DNA from: JBFFMO01 sp041390025
GTDB lineage: Bacteria; Myxococcota_A; Bradymonadia; Bradymonadales; Bradymonadaceae
Reading direction: 5' to 3'
Length of the DNA stretch: 64,000 bases
Assembly: GCA_041390025.1 (NCBI GenBank)
Contig: JAWKQR010000026.1
Coordinates: 13,683-77,682 of the forward strand
Positions 8,554 through 16,713 of the stretch are shown here, in pieces. A program made the position numbers and the translations under genes. Every line of letters starts with the position of its first letter. Within the stretch, counting starts at the first letter, position 1. The notes under the pieces are model-generated. The model had not been told where the DNA came from. It was given only the letters and a program-made list of their open reading frames with translations, and did no database searches.

Positions 8554-9225
8554 TTAGCGGCTGACAACTTCAACAACTTCGCCCAGTGAGGCGGTCGCAT
8601 TGCCGTCAAACATCAGTCGTGGAAATCCATCCGAATACGTGATCCCGCGCACACGACGCTCGGTGTATTCGGACGCGCCGACGGGTTCGTCGTCGCCCTT
8701 GGTTGCGGAAACCGTAAACGTGTATTTTCCGCTGGGTACGGGATTTCCATCCTTGTCTTTGCCGTCCCATTCGAACGCGTTGTCGCCTTTGTCCCGAGCT
8801 CCAAGCTCAATGGTGTCCACGACTTTTCCGTTCTCGTCTTTGACCGTGATTTCCACGGAATCGGCGTCGCTCTCCAGCCGAAATCCGGCGGGGTGGTCGA
8901 CCTTGCTGTCTTTGACGTCGAGCACGTCGCTGGACACACGCACATCCTGCCCGATGAACGAGACCACCTGCGCGCTCGTGTTGGCCGATTGTGCCAGCGC
9001 CATGTTCTGCATGCCCGAGGTCATGTTCTGCAACTGTTCAACGGTTGCCAGCTGACTCAGCTGCGCCACGAACGCCTGATTGTCCATCGGGCTTAGTGGG
9101 TCCTGCTGGGACAATTGCGTCGTCAACAGCCTCAAGAAATCTTCTTTCCCAAGCTCCGTCTTCTTCGCGGCCGGCTGGCTCGCCCGGGCTGTCGCCGAGG
9201 CGTTCAATGAATCGGTGATGTTCAT
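8554..9225 (-). CDS. flgD: Hook cap protein FlgD
   Basis: 223 aa scaffold for hook assembly, discarded when the hook is finished. The conserved N-terminal region reads LGKEDFLRLLTTQLSQQDPL then SPMDNQAFVAQLSQLATVEQ. The C-terminal half has the FLgD Ig-like/Tudor part with DENGKVVDTIELGARDKGDN and FEWDGKDKDGNPVPSGKYTF. It lies 9 nt downstream of the fliK stop and 27 nt upstream of flgE, the usual fliK-flgD-flgE order. Confidence 0.94.
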   Translation of the reverse strand: MNITDSLNASATARASQPAAKKTELGKEDFLRLLTTQLSQQDPLSPMDNQAFVAQLSQLATVEQLQNMTSGMQNMALAQSANTSAQVVSFIGQDVRVSSDVLDVKDSKVDHPAGFRLESDADSVEITVKDENGKVVDTIELGARDKGDNAFEWDGKDKDGNPVPSGKYTFTVSATKGDDEPVGASEYTERRVRGITYSDGFPRLMFDGNATASLGEVVEVVSR

Positions 9226-9234
9226 GCGTAAACC

Positions 9235-10185
9235 CTAAGTGACGATGTAAAGACGACCTGGAATGTGATCCCAGGTTTGTTCGTCTGTGGGTTCGTCGTG
9301 GTCAAAATGCTCATCGTGTTCCCGTGGGTCCTGAGGGTGCGAATTCGATTCGTCTTGTGAACCAAATTGCATCATTTCAGGGTCCAATCCTGCAGACTGC
9401 AACGCTTGGGCCAATTCCGCGCGGTGGGTATTTAGCTGATGAATTAGCTCGGGCCGGTTGGCCTGAATCACCACGTTTGCCGCACCATCGCGCACCTGAA
9501 TTCGCAATTCCAACGACACACCGTCGCCAAGGTCCAAGGTCATTTTTGCGTCGCCACCACGGTCGTTTGTTTTGATCTGCACATGGTCGGTCGACGTGAC
9601 GTAGCGCGGGGGTGCCACGATCGCAGGTGCCGAAACCGCGTGGGTTGGATTGGTCTGTGGGGGCTGGGGCGATGCGACTTGCAACACGGTGGCCACGGGT
9701 TTTTGCTCACCCTGAATCTTGTCCGACTTGGGCTCTTTGATGGACTCTTGGACCTTGGGTTTCTCTGGGTTTTCCGCGTCGACTTTTTGTTTCAGAGGTA
9801 ATTTTGTGGTCGCAACCGGAATGTTTTTCCCCGTGGTGGGTAACTTCTTTCCGGTCTGCTTTTCCGCGGTGTTTTCTGTGGATTTCGCCGTCGTTTTCGC
9901 GCGCAAATGATGAAGCTCGACCGCTTGAGGACGTGGATGAAGCAGGCTAGCGAGCTCGACGAGCGCCTCGTTTGTGCGCGCAATGAGTTTTGGATTCTTG
10001 TGTTTTTTTGTATCAGGCGCGGGCTCTGTTTTTGCCTCTTTTTTCTCCCCTTCTGCCTTGACCCGTTCCTCAAGAACTTCGCGAAATTGCTCTTTAGGGG
10101 TGTCGGGTTTTGCGTCGGTTTTTGAGGTTGCGCGCGCGGTGCTGGCGCGTCAGGCAGGCGTGGCGGGAAGGTCAGGGGTTTGCAT
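9235..10185 (-). CDS. fliK: FliK-like hook-length control protein, frame broken by an in-frame UGA at codon 12
   Basis: The C-terminal part has the FliK Flg_hook pattern: MTLDLGDGVSLELRIQVRDG, NVVIQANRPELIHQLNTHRA, ELAQALQSAGL. The N-terminal two thirds are Lys/Glu/Pro/Thr-rich, as in many FliK proteins. The expected start is the ATG at 10183-10185 (complement): it has an AGGAG site and overlaps the motE-like gene by 14 nt. From it the frame reads MQTPDLPATPA and then meets TGA at 10150-10152, after which the same frame is open for 304 codons to 9235. No ATG or GTG follows the stop; the first alternative start is TTG at 9904-9906, giving a 223-aa product. The TGA may be a sequencing error, a nonsense mutation or a read-through site. 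Role and position between motE and flgD are otherwise normal. Confidence 0.7.
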
Positions 10186-10564
10186 CTTGGGTCTCCTGGG
10201 TCGGCGGCAACGGCGGCGCGACCACTTCTTCGCTGCGTATTTCAACCACCGGTTCCGGTGCAGGTTTGACTAAGGTTTGCAGAATTTGGGCCGCCTGATT
10301 TGCGGGCATGTTTTGCAGAAGTTTTGCGGCTTTGTTGGGTTCAAGGGCAGACACGATCTCGGCGGCCATCTCAGTGGACATGGCCGCGACCACTTTGGCG
10401 GCGGAGCGTGGCGACATGGCTTGAATTCGTAACACCACAGCGTTGAAGTTTTCGCGGGAAGATGGCTGTTGTTGCACGGGTCCAACAAACTCGAAGTTGG
10501 CGTTGTTTTGCGCCCATGCAGGCGCCCCCCAACACAAGCCAACGATCAAAATGAGCTTTTTCAT
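10172..10564 (-). CDS. Periplasmic MotE/MgtE-N-like flagellar protein
   Basis: 130 aa. Residues 1-19 are a signal peptide (MKKLILIVGLCWGAPAWAQ). Residues 45-105 are short helical repeats, IQAMSPRSAAKVVAAMSTEM then SALEPNKAAKLLQNMPANQA, matching the MgtE-N/MotE superhelical domain. The tail is Pro/Glu-rich. MotE of alphaproteobacteria is a periplasmic stator-associated chaperone for MotC. Here the gene takes the place between fliI and fliK where fliJ is often found; fliJ is instead at 25623. It overlaps fliI by ATGA and fliK by 14 nt, so it is co-translated with both. Confidence 0.7.
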   Translation of the reverse strand: MKKLILIVGLCWGAPAWAQNNANFEFVGPVQQQPSSRENFNAVVLRIQAMSPRSAAKVVAAMSTEMAAEIVSALEPNKAAKLLQNMPANQAAQILQTLVKPAPEPVVEIRSEEVVAPPLPPTQETQDANP

Positions 10565-11997
10565 GGCGTCTCCTGCTTTCCAAGCGCGGTGTAACTCCGA
10601 GACGCCTCGCGCCGAAAACCTTGTTCAGAAATTGGTGCAAAACTGCGCGAGGGTTCGCGACGAAATTGGTTCTGGCTCTCGGTGCTCGACTTCAAGACGT
10701 CCTCGAGCGCTTTGATCGACGCTTCCATCCCCACGACATCATCGGGCGACTGCGCAAGATACCCTCGCAGTCGACTCGCCATAGCGAGCGCTTGGTCGTA
10801 GCGAGGGTTGGTGCCCTTTCGATAGGCGCCCAGGCTGACGAGCTCGTCCGCACCTTGCAGGTCCACGAGTGCCTCACGGAACTTCTGAGCCACGAGAAAA
10901 TGTCCGCCCGGGACGATGTTGCGCATGAGTCGACTGATGCTCTGCGTCACGTCGATCGCCGGGTATTGGCCCATTTGCGCGAGTTTACGCGACAGCACGA
11001 TGTGTCCATCTGTTGTGCCACGCACCGCGTCCCCGACGGGGTCGTCTGGGTCGTCGCCTTCGACGAGCGTTGTGTAGATCGCGGTGATGCTGCCGGTTTC
11101 GCCCATTCCCGCGCGTTCCAGCAGACGTGGGATGACCGCGAACGCGCTGGGTGGATAACCACGTGTTGCGGGGGGTTCGCCGACGCTCAGGCCGATCTCA
11201 CGTTGCGCCATCACCACCCGGGTCAGACTGTCCATCAAGAACAGGACACGCAATCCTTTTGAGCGGAAATGCTCGGCAATGGCGTTTGCCGTAAACGCCG
11301 CGCGCAGGCGCATGGCGGGGGACTCGTCGCCAGTCGCGGCCACGACACACACATGTTGTGCCCCCGCGTGCCCCATCTTGAGGTCGTTTTCGACGAATTC
11401 TTGGACTTCGCGGCCGCGCTCGCCGATCAGCGCCACGACCGCCACGTCGGCGTCGGTGTTTCGCGCCATCATGCCAAGCAACGTCGATTTGCCCACGCCT
11501 GCGCCGGCGACGATGGCAATGCGTTGCCCTTCGCCGATGGTGAGCAGTCCGTTGATGGCGCGTACGCCGAGGTCAAGCGTCTTAGTGATGGGACGACGTT
11601 GCAGAGGATTCATGGTCTGGCGAGGAGGCTGGACCGACACGACATCCTCAAGGTCGCCGAGCCCGTCGATGGGCCGTCCCAGTCCATCGAGTACTCGTCC
11701 AAGCACACCTGGTCCGACCGTCAGCTGGTGGTCACCGTACGTGCGTGTCACGGGCGTGCCCACGGTTAGACCGTGGCTTGTGCCAAGGGGCATCATCAGG
11801 GCTTTGCCGTTGGCCAACCCCACGATTTCGGCGAGCACGGGGGGTTGGTTGGTGGGCGCGAGGCTGCAGGTTTCACCGATGCTGGCGTTGGGCAGGATTC
11901 CCTCGACCATCATCCCCACCACCCGAGTGACACGGCCCTGATATTTGAAGGTATCCGTTTGGCGCACATGCGACAGCAACTGACGTAATTCACTCAT
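10561..11997 (-). CDS. fliI: Flagellum-specific export ATPase FliI
   Basis: 478 aa, F1-beta-like ATPase that energises type III export of flagellar subunits at the inner face of the membrane. Walker A is AGAGVGKSTLLGM, Walker B is VLFLMDSLTR, and VALIGERGREVQEFVE is the export-ATPase signature. The chosen ATG (11995-11997) overlaps the fliH stop by 8 nt; the frame is open upstream, but that part lies wholly within fliH. The C-terminal 40 residues after position 440 form a low-complexity Arg/Ser/Gln tail. Confidence 0.95.
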   Translation of the reverse strand: MSELRQLLSHVRQTDTFKYQGRVTRVVGMMVEGILPNASIGETCSLAPTNQPPVLAEIVGLANGKALMMPLGTSHGLTVGTPVTRTYGDHQLTVGPGVLGRVLDGLGRPIDGLGDLEDVVSVQPPRQTMNPLQRRPITKTLDLGVRAINGLLTIGEGQRIAIVAGAGVGKSTLLGMMARNTDADVAVVALIGERGREVQEFVENDLKMGHAGAQHVCVVAATGDESPAMRLRAAFTANAIAEHFRSKGLRVLFLMDSLTRVVMAQREIGLSVGEPPATRGYPPSAFAVIPRLLERAGMGETGSITAIYTTLVEGDDPDDPVGDAVRGTTDGHIVLSRKLAQMGQYPAIDVTQSISRLMRNIVPGGHFLVAQKFREALVDLQGADELVSLGAYRKGTNPRYDQALAMASRLRGYLAQSPDDVVGMEASIKALEDVLKSSTESQNQFRREPSRSFAPISEQGFRREASRSYTALGKQETP

Positions 11998-12751
11998 CGA
12001 GCCCCTCCGCCACAAACGGATTGAGCTCGTCGCCAAAATCAGGCACCGACTCCCCAAAGATGTCCGAGATGTTCGAGAACGCCGATTCCACCAAACGGTC
12101 GAGGCGGTCGGTCATCACACCGTCGATCTGACCGCCCTCGGACATGATGCGGACGTCGCCACGCACAAATCGCTCGTCGGCATGAATGCTTATCGTGGCG
12201 CCGTTGGGGTCTTCATCGCGAAGGAACTTCAGGTGCTGTTCCAAGGTCTCGACGGAGTCGGGCGCCACGTAGATGTGAATCTGCTCGAGTCCGCAGGCGC
12301 GACGCACAGCCGCTCGCGTGACGTCGACCACAGTTTCGGGCAGGACGAGCTCACGCTCGAGGATGCTCTCAGCGAACACACGCGCGAGCTCCAACACCAC
12401 GCGCTGGGATTGGGTGGTCAGATCTTCGGCAAACGCTTGGACCTCCTCCAAGGCGCGACGCAACGCAGCGTCGCTGGCGTTGGCTTGCGCAGCCATGCGG
12501 CGTTCCCACGCCGCGTTCGTCTCGGCGACACCCTGGTCGTAGCCTTCGCGTCGATGAAACTCGGCGTCAAAGTCCGACGTATCGTCATCAAATTCGGGCA
12601 AGAATGCCGAGATCTCCTCTAGGCCTTCGGGCTCGGATTCCACGGGGGCGGGACGGCTCAGGGCGCCAAAATTGACGGCCTTGACCTGAGACGCCGGCCG
12701 CGAAAAATCGACCTTCTTCGCGCGCTGGTCTTTGGTGTCATCAAACAACAT
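11990..12751 (-). CDS. fliH: FliI-regulating protein FliH
   Basis: 253 aa. The acidic N-terminal half is followed by a long helical segment with GYDQGVAETNAAWERRM, RRALEEVQAFAEDLTTQSQR and VVLELARVFAESILERELVL, then the globular C-terminal domain typical of FliH/HrpE-like stator proteins. FliH holds FliI inactive and docks it at FlhA and FliN. It starts inside the 3' end of fliG (11-nt overlap) and overlaps fliI, matching the standard fliG-fliH-fliI order. Confidence 0.88.
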   Translation of the reverse strand: MLFDDTKDQRAKKVDFSRPASQVKAVNFGALSRPAPVESEPEGLEEISAFLPEFDDDTSDFDAEFHRREGYDQGVAETNAAWERRMAAQANASDAALRRALEEVQAFAEDLTTQSQRVVLELARVFAESILERELVLPETVVDVTRAAVRRACGLEQIHIYVAPDSVETLEQHLKFLRDEDPNGATISIHADERFVRGDVRIMSEGGQIDGVMTDRLDRLVESAFSNISDIFGESVPDFGDELNPFVAEGLDE

Positions 12752-13784
12752 CGCCTTCCCCTCGTGGAATCGTGATCACGCCGTCTTCTTCGAGGCGAAT
12801 CGCAGCCTCGACGATCGCCTTCTGAGCGGCCTCGACGTCGGCGAGCCTTGTGGGGCCCATCGCGTCGATGTCGTCACGCAACATTTCGGCGGCACGAGAA
12901 GACATGCTCGAGTAGACCAGGTTTGAGACGCCCTCGGAGGCGCCCTTCATGGCAACGGCCAACGTCTTCGTATCGAGCTCGCGCAACAGACGCTGCATGG
13001 AGCGGCTGTCGAGGCCGACGAGGTCGTCGAACGTGAAGAGCTTGCTCTTGAGGTCTTTGGCGAAGTCCATGTCTCGGGTCTCGAGATTCGCCAATACGGC
13101 GTTCGAGAATTCGGTCGGAAGCGCCTTGAGTAGGCCCACGGTGCGCTCGTCGCCGGCGTCTTCGTCGACGTCCACATCGTGGGGTTGCACCAGGTTCATG
13201 GCCATGAGCTCTGCGCTGAAGGTCTTTCCGACGTCACGACGCACGTCCTCCGAGACATTGCCCAAATGGGCCATACGCCAGACGATCTCGGGTGCCCTTG
13301 CCTCGTCGATCTGTTGCAAAACTTTTGCGGCGCGCTCTGGCGAGAGTGCATCGAGCACAATCGCGATCGTTTGGGCGTGTTCGGCCTCAAGCAGTCGGCC
13401 GAGCGTCACGGCATCCACGGCTTTGCATGCGTCGAAGGGATCTTCGAGCGACTCTTCGGGCCCAAACAACGCGTGCGCGCGGTCTTCGCCCAACGCGCGT
13501 TCCATCATGAGTTGGAACATGCTGCCAACACCCTTTTGGGGGATGTGGCCGCCCGCGAAACGTTGGCGGAACTCCTCGAGTACGCTGATGACTTCGCTGC
13601 GTGAGACGTCCTCAAGTTTGCGCGCCACATCCCCGAGATGCCGAATCTCGTCCTCGGACAGAAGTGTGAAGAGCTCGCGCGCGATCTCGTCGCCGACCGC
13701 CAACACAAAAACAGCGGCCTTGCGGGCACCTGCGCTGAGCTGTTGGCTTTCCTGTTTTGCCATCGGTTTGGCGGAATTGAGCAT
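12741..13784 (-). CDS. fliG: Flagellar motor switch protein FliG
   Basis: 347 aa, near family length. It forms the C-ring layer that couples the stator to FliF. The N-terminal domain has LSAGARKAAVFVLAVGDEIA, and the middle domain has AEHAQTIAIVLDALSPERAA, the FliG EHPQT-type motif with Pro replaced by Ala. The C-terminal domain has VGLDSRSMQRLLRELDTKTL, in which the torque-helix charges lie, and ALKGA-like AVAMKGASEGV. A GAGGA site lies 6 nt before the ATG. It follows fliF by 18 nt. Confidence 0.95.
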   Translation of the reverse strand: MLNSAKPMAKQESQQLSAGARKAAVFVLAVGDEIARELFTLLSEDEIRHLGDVARKLEDVSRSEVISVLEEFRQRFAGGHIPQKGVGSMFQLMMERALGEDRAHALFGPEESLEDPFDACKAVDAVTLGRLLEAEHAQTIAIVLDALSPERAAKVLQQIDEARAPEIVWRMAHLGNVSEDVRRDVGKTFSAELMAMNLVQPHDVDVDEDAGDERTVGLLKALPTEFSNAVLANLETRDMDFAKDLKSKLFTFDDLVGLDSRSMQRLLRELDTKTLAVAMKGASEGVSNLVYSSMSSRAAEMLRDDIDAMGPTRLADVEAAQKAIVEAAIRLEEDGVITIPRGEGDVV

Positions 13785-13802
13785 CGGGTCCTCGTTGGGG
13801 AA

Positions 13803-15398
13803 TTAGGCGGCGTCGGAGCGAATCCACTGGCGCAAAATGAGGGCGGTCTTTTCCAAGTCAGCCTTGGACATGTCGATGATTTCGGTGCGCAGTTGTGGGT
13901 AGCTGCGGCCTTCCACGCGGTCTGTCACAAGCTCGGCCTCGGCGTCGATGTCGCCCACACGGCGTCCAACGACTTCCACCTCGATCGAACGTGAGGCGTG
14001 CTCTGGCGCTTCCTTGGGAAGGGGGCCAAGCTCCTTGATGGACTTGGCGAACGGGCGCACCACAAACAGGAACAGCATCAGCGCCAACAACGCAAACGTC
14101 GCATAGCGCGCCGTGGGCACGATGACGTCGGGTTCCATCCAAGGTGCGACGGCGGGTTCTTCGGCGTCGAGGGCGAGGAAGGGCTCGACCGTGATTTCGA
14201 CCGAGTCGTTGCGCGCGGCATCAAAACCCACGGCGCTCTTGACCAAACTTTCGATGCGCGCCGGGTCGACCGCTTTGCCGTCGGGCCCAACCATGGCACC
14301 TGCATCCAGCAACACAGCGACGCTGACGCGGCTGACCGAGAATCCGTCTTGCGTGGTCTGGCGTACGGTCTTTGACACTTCGTAGTTTGTAACTTCCTCG
14401 ACGTTGTTCGAGGCTTTGTTGGCAGCCGCGCCGCCTGCTCCGTTGCGATTGGGAAGGTTCGCGCCAATGCCGGGCACACCACCGGCCGCCGTTGCGGCGT
14501 CACTCGACGATTGCTCGCTTCGCTGTTCGCTGCGGACCGCGGTCTGTTCGGGATCAAAGGTTTCGGCGGTTTCGACGACCCGTTTGGTGTCGATGTCGAT
14601 GTTGACCTTCGCGCGCACGCCGGAGGCACCGACCACCGGCGAGAGCAATTGCACCACGCGCTCCTCAAGGCTCATCGCCATCTTCTGGGCGTTCTCAAGT
14701 GCGTCCGAGCTGCCCTGCGCCATCCCGCTGTCGGTGGGGCGTGCGAGCAGTCGCCCCTCTTGGTCCACGATGGTGACGGACTCAGGCGACATACCTTCAA
14801 CCGCCGAGGCGACGAGGTGCTGGATCGACTGGATTTGAGCGGTGTTCGGCTTGACGGCTGCGTTCTCGAGCTTCAGGACCACTGATGCCGTCGCTGGGCG
14901 TTGGTCGTCTTTGAACAGGGAGTCTTCAGGCATCACAAGATGAACACGTGCGTCTTTGACCGAGCGGATGGCTCGCACCGTGCGCGCGAGCTCGTTTTCC
15001 ATCGCGCGTTTGTAATTGACCTTCTGGGTAAAGGCCGTCATGCCGAAGTCGGCTTCGTCAAACAGCTCGTAACCCGCCGAGGTCGTGTCGGTGATGCCCG
15101 TGCCCGCGATTTGCAGACGGGCCTCGTAGACGTTCTCTCGGGGCACCGAGATCGTGTTTGCGTTGATGAGCTTGTGCGGGATTTGGCGTTTGGTCAGCTC
15201 CTCGGTGATTTTCGAGGCGGTTGCTTCGTCCAGATCGCCGTACAGCACACGCCATTCGGGCTGCGTTGCCGAAAACACAATCCAACCGAATCCAGCCACG
15301 GCGGCCACCAGAACAGCTGCGAAGCTGCCCTTTTGCATCGTCGTCAGCTGGCTCCAAAAGGCCGAGACTTGTTCACGAAATTTGGTCAATCGTTCCAT
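13803..15398 (-). CDS. fliF: Flagellar MS-ring protein FliF
   Basis: 531 aa. The first membrane helix is at residues 25-44 and the second near 440-460 (TFALLALMLFLFVVRPF). Between them lie ring-building motifs: WRVLYGDLDEATASKITEEL, NTISVPRENVYEARLQIAG and DARVHLVMPEDSLF. A Gly/Asn-rich low-complexity segment sits near residues 300-330. The cytoplasmic C-terminus that binds FliG is present. FliF is the first structure built and the housing of the export gate. It is separated from fliE by 3 nt. Confidence 0.95.
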   Translation of the reverse strand: MERLTKFREQVSAFWSQLTTMQKGSFAAVLVAAVAGFGWIVFSATQPEWRVLYGDLDEATASKITEELTKRQIPHKLINANTISVPRENVYEARLQIAGTGITDTTSAGYELFDEADFGMTAFTQKVNYKRAMENELARTVRAIRSVKDARVHLVMPEDSLFKDDQRPATASVVLKLENAAVKPNTAQIQSIQHLVASAVEGMSPESVTIVDQEGRLLARPTDSGMAQGSSDALENAQKMAMSLEERVVQLLSPVVGASGVRAKVNIDIDTKRVVETAETFDPEQTAVRSEQRSEQSSSDAATAAGGVPGIGANLPNRNGAGGAAANKASNNVEEVTNYEVSKTVRQTTQDGFSVSRVSVAVLLDAGAMVGPDGKAVDPARIESLVKSAVGFDAARNDSVEITVEPFLALDAEEPAVAPWMEPDVIVPTARYATFALLALMLFLFVVRPFAKSIKELGPLPKEAPEHASRSIEVEVVGRRVGDIDAEAELVTDRVEGRSYPQLRTEIIDMSKADLEKTALILRQWIRSDAA

Positions 15399-15401
15399 CG
15401 A

Positions 15402-15707
15402 TTACACCTGCATCTGGCTGACTTCGCGGTATGCCTGCACGAGTTTTTGACCGATCTTGGTGGTCAAACGCGCGGCGATGTCGGCCTTGTCGAGGGCGAT
15501 CATCGCTTCGTGAATGTTTGCGCCTTGGCCCCTGACCATCGCGTCGACGGTGGTGTCGGCGGCCTGCATGGTTTCGTTGGCTTTGGCCAGACCCTCTTCG
15601 AGCACTTTCGTGAACGCTTCGGCGTCGACCTTTGACACGGCTGCCGAGGGCGCAGTGGCTTGGGGCGCGAGAGCCGGCAGCGTTTGTCCGATGGCTGAGA
15701 TGGTCAT
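15402..15707 (-). CDS. fliE: MS-ring/rod junction protein FliE
   Basis: 101 aa, the normal size. The C-terminal half has the family pattern: GANIHEAMIALDKADIAARL and TTKIGQKLVQAYREVSQMQV, with the usual MIALDKA and YREV positions. FliE links the MS ring to the rod and is exported in the first step of rod building. It sits between flgC and fliF with gaps of 3 nt on each side. Confidence 0.93.
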   Translation of the reverse strand: MTISAIGQTLPALAPQATAPSAAVSKVDAEAFTKVLEEGLAKANETMQAADTTVDAMVRGQGANIHEAMIALDKADIAARLTTKIGQKLVQAYREVSQMQV

Positions 15708-15710
15708 GAT

Positions 15711-16130
15711 TTATCCGATGTTCAGGGCGCGCAGCGCCATTTTCTTCAGGGTTTCGAACGAGGTCGCGTTCGCCTCATAACTACGCGAGGCGGTAACCAT
15801 CTCGGCCATCTCTTCCACGACGTTGACGTTGGGGTACTCGACAAAGCCGTCGGGGCGCGCGTCGGGGTGGCCTGGGTCGTACACCATGCGCGTGGGGGTG
15901 GTGGTGTCGGCCTGAACGGCGGTCACGTCGACACGATTGATGGCGCGGTCAACCTCGCCGGCGAAGCGGGTCTCGGTCGCGCCAAAAACCGCTTGCTGAC
16001 GCAGGTAAGGACCGCCACCCGCCGTGCGAGTGGTCTCGGCGTTGGCGAGGTTGGACGCCGTAATATTCAGGCGTGTGCGTTGCGCACTCAGGGCCGAGGC
16101 CGCGATATCGAATCCGTTGATGAAACTCAT
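15711..16130 (-). CDS. flgC: Flagellar proximal rod protein FlgC
   Basis: 139 aa. The N-terminal rod signature is DIAASALSAQRTRLNITASN then LANAETTRTAGGGPYLRQQA, and the C-terminus has PNVNVVEEMAEMVTASRSYE. I chose the ATG whose first base is at 16130: it has GGAG 7 nt upstream and overlaps the flgB stop by one base. A GTG three bases earlier is possible. It is part of the rod in the periplasm. Confidence 0.94.
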   Translation of the reverse strand: MSFINGFDIAASALSAQRTRLNITASNLANAETTRTAGGGPYLRQQAVFGATETRFAGEVDRAINRVDVTAVQADTTTPTRMVYDPGHPDARPDGFVEYPNVNVVEEMAEMVTASRSYEANATSFETLKKMALRALNIG

Positions 16131-16531
16131 CACATCGCTCCTTCGCTGGTCGCGTATTTCAAAAGCGCGAGTTTTTTGGAGATCGCTTTGATGTTGGCTT
16201 GGTAAGCCACACCGTTTTGGCTCAATCGAGCCATCTGGCTGTCGAGGTCCACCGAGTTGCCGTCGAGCGACGGCTGGCGATCAGGGGTTTGTGTCGTGCG
16301 AATCTCTTCGGCACCGCCATTAATCGTCATGTGGCCGGCCTCGGTGCGCGCGATGCTCACCGACGACGTCTTTGAAACCGCACCCAGCGCGGCTTCAAAA
16401 TCAACATCGCCGGGTGTGTAGTTTGGTGTGTCGAGGTTCGCGACGTTCGAGGACAGCACAAGCTGTCGTTTCAACCCGACATCGAGGCCGCGTTGAATCA
16501 GGCTTAGGGTGGTATCTCCGAGGAACGACAT
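16130..16531 (-). CDS. flgB: Flagellar proximal rod protein FlgB
   Basis: 133 aa. MSFLGDTTLSLIQRGLDVGL then KRQLVLSSNVANLDTPNYTP is the FlgB N-terminus. The C-terminus reads MARLSQNGVAYQANIKAISK. The open frame extends 22 codons further upstream, but the conserved protein begins at this ATG, which has GGAG 8 nt before it. It is the first gene of the minus-strand operon that continues through flgE, with a canonical sigma54 promoter 35 nt upstream. Confidence 0.92.
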   Translation of the reverse strand: MSFLGDTTLSLIQRGLDVGLKRQLVLSSNVANLDTPNYTPGDVDFEAALGAVSKTSSVSIARTEAGHMTINGGAEEIRTTQTPDRQPSLDGNSVDLDSQMARLSQNGVAYQANIKAISKKLALLKYATSEGAM

Positions 16532-16565
16532 GACAGACTCCGTGGGTTCTCGGTGACTAGACATA

Positions 16566-16579
16566 GCAACCGGTGTGCC
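16566..16579 (-). promoter_or_regulatory. sigma54 promoter of the flgB operon
   Basis: On the minus strand the sequence is GGCAC-ACCGG-TTGC followed by TAT. It has exact GG-N10-GC spacing and matches the TGGCAC-N5-TTGCW consensus at all but the first base. The transcript should start near 16554, leaving an untranslated leader of about 23 nt before flgB. Confidence 0.85.
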
Positions 16580-16696
16580 GACAGAATCGAAATCCACAAA
16601 CCCCTGATTTATAACGATTTTATTTTTTCTAAAGTTTCATCGTCTGGGTGACGATGACGTGGGTGTCGAAGACGCTGGAAATCTCTTCCTCGGGAT

Positions 16697-16711
16697 CGGA
16701 AAGATCTTCCC
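16697..16711. promoter_or_regulatory. Putative enhancer palindrome CGGAA-N5-TTCC(C) upstream of flgB
   Basis: The site reads CGGAA AGATC TTCCC inside a longer near-palindrome spanning 16694-16715 (GATCGG...CCGATC). It lies about 120 bp upstream of the flgB sigma54 promoter and just after the sigma54 activator gene stop. The same CGGAA-N5-TTCCG pattern recurs upstream of motA/fliM, flgF and fliP, so it is probably the activator's binding site. The role is inferred from position and recurrence. Confidence 0.6.
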
Positions 16712-16713
16712 GA

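Noticed and set aside
10150..10152. Selenocysteine codon in fliK
   Set aside because: No SECIS-like hairpin is evident directly after the UGA, the flanking residues are unconserved Ala/Arg, and no FliK selenoprotein is known.
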